Shown: piece by piece, positions 62,932 through 64,000 of the stretch | Position numbering within the stretch: position 1 is the first letter of the stretch | Layout: each line of letters starts with the position of its first letter | Assembly (NCBI RefSeq): GCF_000187245.1 | Contig: NC_027866.1 | Location: 426,411 to 490,410, forward strand | DNA: 64,000 bases | Direction: 5' to 3' | Source of the DNA: Ogataea parapolymorpha DL-1 | Taxonomy: Eukaryota; Ascomycota; Pichiomycetes; Pichiales; Pichiaceae | The notes under the pieces: generated by a model | Database searches by the model: none | What the model was told of the DNA's origin: nothing | Seen by the model: the letters and a program-made list of their open reading frames with translations, nothing else | Program-made: the position numbers and the translations under genes

Positions 62932-63448
62932 ATGTTATGTCAGCAAGCGGTGGTAAGATTTTTCATCTGGTCCCCGATTTTCATATACTAACTCTCAGGT
63001 GTACAACATGTTGAGACAAGCATTGAAGACCGTTCCTAGAGTGCAAGTGAGACACGCCTCTGCACTGTCACAGGCTACCGTGTCGAATATACAACTTAGA
63101 TGGGAGAAACTTCCAGAAGAGGACAGAAAGGAAGTGATCGAGGCTCTTGCTGAGAGACAAAAATTGCCATGGACTCAACTGACTCCGGAGGAGAAGAAGG
63201 CAGCTTTCTACGTTTCGTTCGGCGAGTGGGGACCAAGAAAGCCTATCCACTCCGCTGAAGACATCAGATACATTTTCTGGGGTGTCGTCATTGGTATTTC
63301 TCTCACCGCCACAGGGTTCTTCTACTACAGATCAAAGAGATACATTCCAAAGACCATGAACAGAGAATGGCAAGAGATGTCCGACGAGTACCTGAAATCG
63401 AAGAACGCCAACCCATTCAGTGGATACTCTCAAGTTCAATCCAAATAA
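62932..63448 (+). CDS. COX5: Cytochrome c oxidase subunit 5 (COX IV), one 46-nt intron
   Basis: Exons 62932-62952 and 62999-63448 give 156 residues (yeast Cox5A 153, Cox5B 151). Exon 2 has a presequence (MLRQALKTVPRVQVRHAS) and the subunit IV core: RWEKLPEEDRKEVIEALAERQKLPWTQLTPEEKKAAFYVSFGEWGPRKP, the transmembrane span YIFWGVVIGISLTATGFFYY, and NREWQEMSDEYLKSKNANPFSG. It is a nuclear-encoded subunit of complex IV. S. cerevisiae COX5B also has an intron near its ATG. The alternative model starts at 63008 and places the intron in the 5' UTR. Confidence 0.88.
62953..62998 (+). other. Spliceosomal intron of COX5, 46 nt
   Basis: GTAAGA at the 5' end, a perfect TACTAAC branch box at 62987-62993, then TCTCAG. 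Joining keeps frame with the exon 1 ATG (62932). It may instead lie in the 5' UTR if translation starts at 63008. Confidence 0.8.
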
Positions 63449-63573
63449 GACCTTTACCATCCCCATCAATCAAGCAAGCTATTCATTGACAGAGACCAAC
63501 CTCGAGTGGGGTGGTTGTTAGGCTAGTTATTGCAAATTCAGCAATAAAATTAAACTATTATACACTAAATTGA

Positions 63574-64000
63574 TTACCACAATTTCCTGTCGAACGTTTG
63601 TAGGACTGCTTTGGCTTTAGGCCCGAGACGAAGAGGCACTGCACGCTCGGCCGTTGGTTTGCTTGCCTCGGTTTTGGGTAAAGTGACAGCCTGATCTTTG
63701 TGCTCCACGGGCGCCACTTTGCAGAGTGCAAATCTCTCGTAAACTTGTTTAACAACAGCGTACCTTGAGTTCTCTAGGATTTTGTCAAAGTCGCTCAGTT
63801 TGATCCAGTTGAGAACTAGCTCTTCAAAGTTTTTCTCCTCAGTCTCATACATCTTTCTGAGCTCTTGAAGCTGAACACTGTCGCCTTTCAGAAACACGCC
63901 AATCATCGGCCACAGCATATTCCACACACGTGCTTTCTCTGCCTTGGTGAGCGGTTTCCTCTCTATATCGCTATTCTCATCATAAAACTTCTCTGTCCCA
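63574..64000 (-). CDS. C-terminal part of an unrecognised protein (cut by window edge)
   Basis: A minus-strand frame stays open from the edge to a stop at 63574, giving about 142 residues of C-terminus. It reads as helical and charged (KAEKARVWNMLWPMIGVFLKG, LRKMYETEEKNFEELVLNW, ILENSRYAVVKQVYERFALCKV), ending VLQTFDRKLW. No motif allows a family call. The start of the gene lies outside the window. Confidence 0.55.
   Translation of the reverse strand, partial: GTEKFYDENSDIERKPLTKAEKARVWNMLWPMIGVFLKGDSVQLQELRKMYETEEKNFEELVLNWIKLSDFDKILENSRYAVVKQVYERFALCKVAPVEHKDQAVTLPKTEASKPTAERAVPLRLGPKAKAVLQTFDRKLW

Noticed and set aside
1..64000. CRISPR arrays, bacterial operons, ribosome-binding sites
   Set aside because: The window is eukaryotic: spliceosomal introns, mitochondrial presequences and Pol III tRNA genes. 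No spaced direct repeats of CRISPR type were seen.

Overview
This is 64 kb of gene-dense nuclear DNA from a budding yeast. Gene content and protein similarity point to the Pichiaceae (methylotrophic-yeast) side of the Saccharomycotina, and Ogataea or a near relative is my best guess. The reasons are: classic yeast nuclear genes on both strands with very short gaps, TACTAAC-type branch points, moderate GC, and CTG codons at conserved leucine positions (for example in the RFC3 Walker A region), which argues against the CUG-Ser and CUG-Ala clades. I ran no search, so the species is inference.

Layout. 1-12 kb: RCK2-like kinase (cut by the left edge), WD40 protein, MRPL33, an unknown gene, NAM9, MTQ1, TRM6, NOP2, ARP5. 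12-24.5 kb: SRV2, FMC1, PRP39, a cation exchanger, MRPL7, GLE1, FMN1, a TLC-domain membrane protein, SEC26. 24.5-35.6 kb: an unknown low-complexity protein, NHP2, LYS4, a catalytically dead DEAH-helicase-like protein, RRS1, a SWIB protein, a Munc13/C2-like protein. 35.6-37.3 kb: the largest non-genic stretch, with G-rich tandem hairpins and decayed coding-like fragments. 37.3-48.9 kb: RFC3, D-amino-acid oxidase, a bHLH factor, two tRNA-Val(AAC), an SPP41/DUF3020-like protein, GND1, YJU3, HCH1, VPS72. 49-64 kb: COQ3, RIB3 in one open frame with VPS60, arginyl-tRNA synthetase, TPA1, an SSO syntaxin, a candidate structured RNA, ARO8, ISD11, an APQ12-like protein, SEC24, COX5 and a gene cut by the right edge.

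Themes. Mitochondrial function is heavily represented: three mitoribosomal proteins, MTQ1, FMC1, ISD11, COQ3, COX5 and probably a dual-targeted ArgRS. So are ribosome and RNA biogenesis (NOP2, NHP2, RRS1, TRM6, PRP39, GLE1) and membrane traffic (SEC24, SEC26, SSO, VPS60). The riboflavin genes RIB3 and FMN1 are both present but unlinked.

Most striking observations. (1) Six genes carry one intron near the start codon. Four of these introns are only 34-35 nt, and in all four exactly 23 nt separate the 5' splice site from the CTAAC branch box. (2) RIB3 has no stop codon and reads in frame into VPS60 across an A8 run; one base fewer would create a stop 5 nt before the VPS60 ATG. (3) A protein with the outline of a DEAH-box helicase has lost every catalytic motif. 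(4) Several intergenic regions are extremely short (28-36 bp).
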